From Acidobacteriaceae bacterium (lineage in GTDB: Bacteria > Acidobacteriota > Terriglobia > Terriglobales > Acidobacteriaceae): a stretch of 7,282 nucleotides of DNA. Of the stretch, positions 6,591 through 7,282 are shown in pieces. Every line of letters begins with the position of its first letter. Positions within the stretch are counted from its first letter, which is position 1. Under the pieces are notes generated by a model. That model worked only from the letters and a program-made list of their open reading frames with translations, did no database searches and was not told the DNA's origin. The position numbers and the translations under genes were made by a program. The stretch lies in assembly GCA_009781125.1 (NCBI GenBank), contig WQYS01000112.1, forward strand, positions 1-7,282. The letters run 5' to 3'.

Positions 6591-6598
6591 GGATATAC

Positions 6599-7282
6599 AT
6601 GAGTCTTAAAGCAAAGATTGAAGCTGTCATCTACGCCTCGGAAGAGCCGGTCACTCTGGCCCAGCTCACCGGACTGCTGAGCGTGGAAGCTCAGGCGGAA
6701 CTTGACAGGAACGTACGCGAACAGCAGGCGCTGGCTGCTCCGGAGTCAGAGAACGAGAGCAACGCCGGCGCTGAGGAAAACGATGCAGCCGTCGCGGTTG
6801 CTGAAGAACCGGCAGCAGATGCGGCTGCTGAAGATACAGATAAGTCCAGGGCGGACAGGGAAGCCGCGCGCCGGTTGCGAGAGTATTTCCGCTCGATTCT
6901 CGATGAGCTTGTAGCGGACTACGCTACCGGCGACCGCGGACTGGAGATTCGCGAGGTTGCCAGCGGCTACCGGCTGGCGACGAAGCCGGAGTACCACGAC
7001 GCTGTGCGCGGCTTTATTAAATCGCTCAAGCCTCCCTTGAAACTTTCCCTGCAAGCCCTTGAAACTTTGGCTGTTATCGCATACAAGCAGCCTGTAACCG
7101 TGCCTGAGATATCCGAGATTCGCGGCGTCGATTCGAGCGGCGTGCTCGGCTCCCTGATGACCCGCAAGCTGGTGACGACGGCAGGCCGGAAGCAGGTGAT
7201 TGGCCGCCCCATCCTTTATAAGACCACCAAAGACTTTCTGCTGCGCTTCGGTCTCAAGGACATCAGTGAACTGCCCTCGATG
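6599..7282 (+). CDS. scpB: ScpB, segregation and condensation protein B (3' end outside window)
   Basis: The frame runs from ATG 6599 to the last base (228 codons visible) without a stop. ScpB forms a dimer that binds the ScpA kleisin and so regulates the SMC ring that compacts and segregates chromosomes. The two winged-helix domains are visible. WH1 begins MSLKAKIEAVIYASEEPVTL (1-20) and resumes at REYFRSILDEL, then GLEIREVASGYRLATKPEY (114-132). WH2 contains LSLQALETLAVIAYKQPVTV (149-168), EIRGVDSSGVLGSLMTRKLV (173-192) and GRPILYKTTKDFLLRFGLKD (202-221), then ISELPSM (222-228). The usual conserved domain is therefore nearly complete. Unusual is an insertion of about 50 residues (about 36-90) inside WH1, rich in Glu, Ala and Asp. 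No scpA lies directly upstream; the preceding gene is DUF4126. The ATG is supported by the conserved N-terminus. Confidence 0.94.
   Translation, partial: MSLKAKIEAVIYASEEPVTLAQLTGLLSVEAQAELDRNVREQQALAAPESENESNAGAEENDAAVAVAEEPAADAAAEDTDKSRADREAARRLREYFRSILDELVADYATGDRGLEIREVASGYRLATKPEYHDAVRGFIKSLKPPLKLSLQALETLAVIAYKQPVTVPEISEIRGVDSSGVLGSLMTRKLVTTAGRKQVIGRPILYKTTKDFLLRFGLKDISELPSM

Overview
The window looks like a chromosomal segment of a GC-rich (about 60%) soil-type bacterium, most likely Acidobacteriota of the Terriglobia group (Granulicella / Terriglobus / Edaphobacter-like). The placement is inferred from the gene content: tandem MacB-type permeases, an HpnI-type glycosyltransferase, a secreted DUF3300-DUF2950 pair, a DUF4126 membrane protein, and a ScpB with an acidic insertion. 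No rRNA, tRNA, CRISPR array, insertion sequence or prophage gene was seen.

Layout. Positions 1-1984 (+) hold two tandem MacB/FtsX-type ABC permeases. The first has lost its 5' part to the window edge. The gap between them is only 10 nt, so they form an operon whose ATPase (and probably adaptor) should lie upstream. Positions 2021-3193 (+) encode a membrane GT2/GT21 glycosyltransferase of the HpnI type. Positions 3194-3349 separate this gene from the convergent DUF2950 gene and carry a ribosome binding site and the broken N-terminal part of an addiction-module antidote (HigA-like) gene, stopped by an amber codon. Positions 5601-3350 (-) form a two-gene operon: DUF3300 (exported, Trp-rich, long Pro/Arg/Ala tail) followed by DUF2950 (exported). 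Stop and start overlap by one base, and the second gene's Shine-Dalgarno sequence lies inside the first gene. Positions 5602-5891 are a divergent intergenic region with a perfect 8-bp inverted repeat. Positions 5892-6530 (+) encode a DUF4126 membrane protein. From 6599 to the window edge (+) runs scpB, which encodes the kleisin-associated subunit of the SMC condensin and is open at its 3' end.

How it fits together. The genes mostly concern the cell envelope (efflux or envelope ABC permeases, hopanoid or glycolipid glycosylation, an exported protein pair, a small membrane protein), followed by a chromosome-segregation gene. The most unusual items are the toxin-antitoxin relic at 3252-3338, the translationally coupled DUF3300-DUF2950 pair of unknown function, and TANNNT boxes 6-8 nt before three start codons that lack Shine-Dalgarno sequences, which suggests leaderless transcripts. 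I found no clear, wholly new multi-gene system. The DUF3300-DUF2950 pair is the best candidate for undescribed biology.
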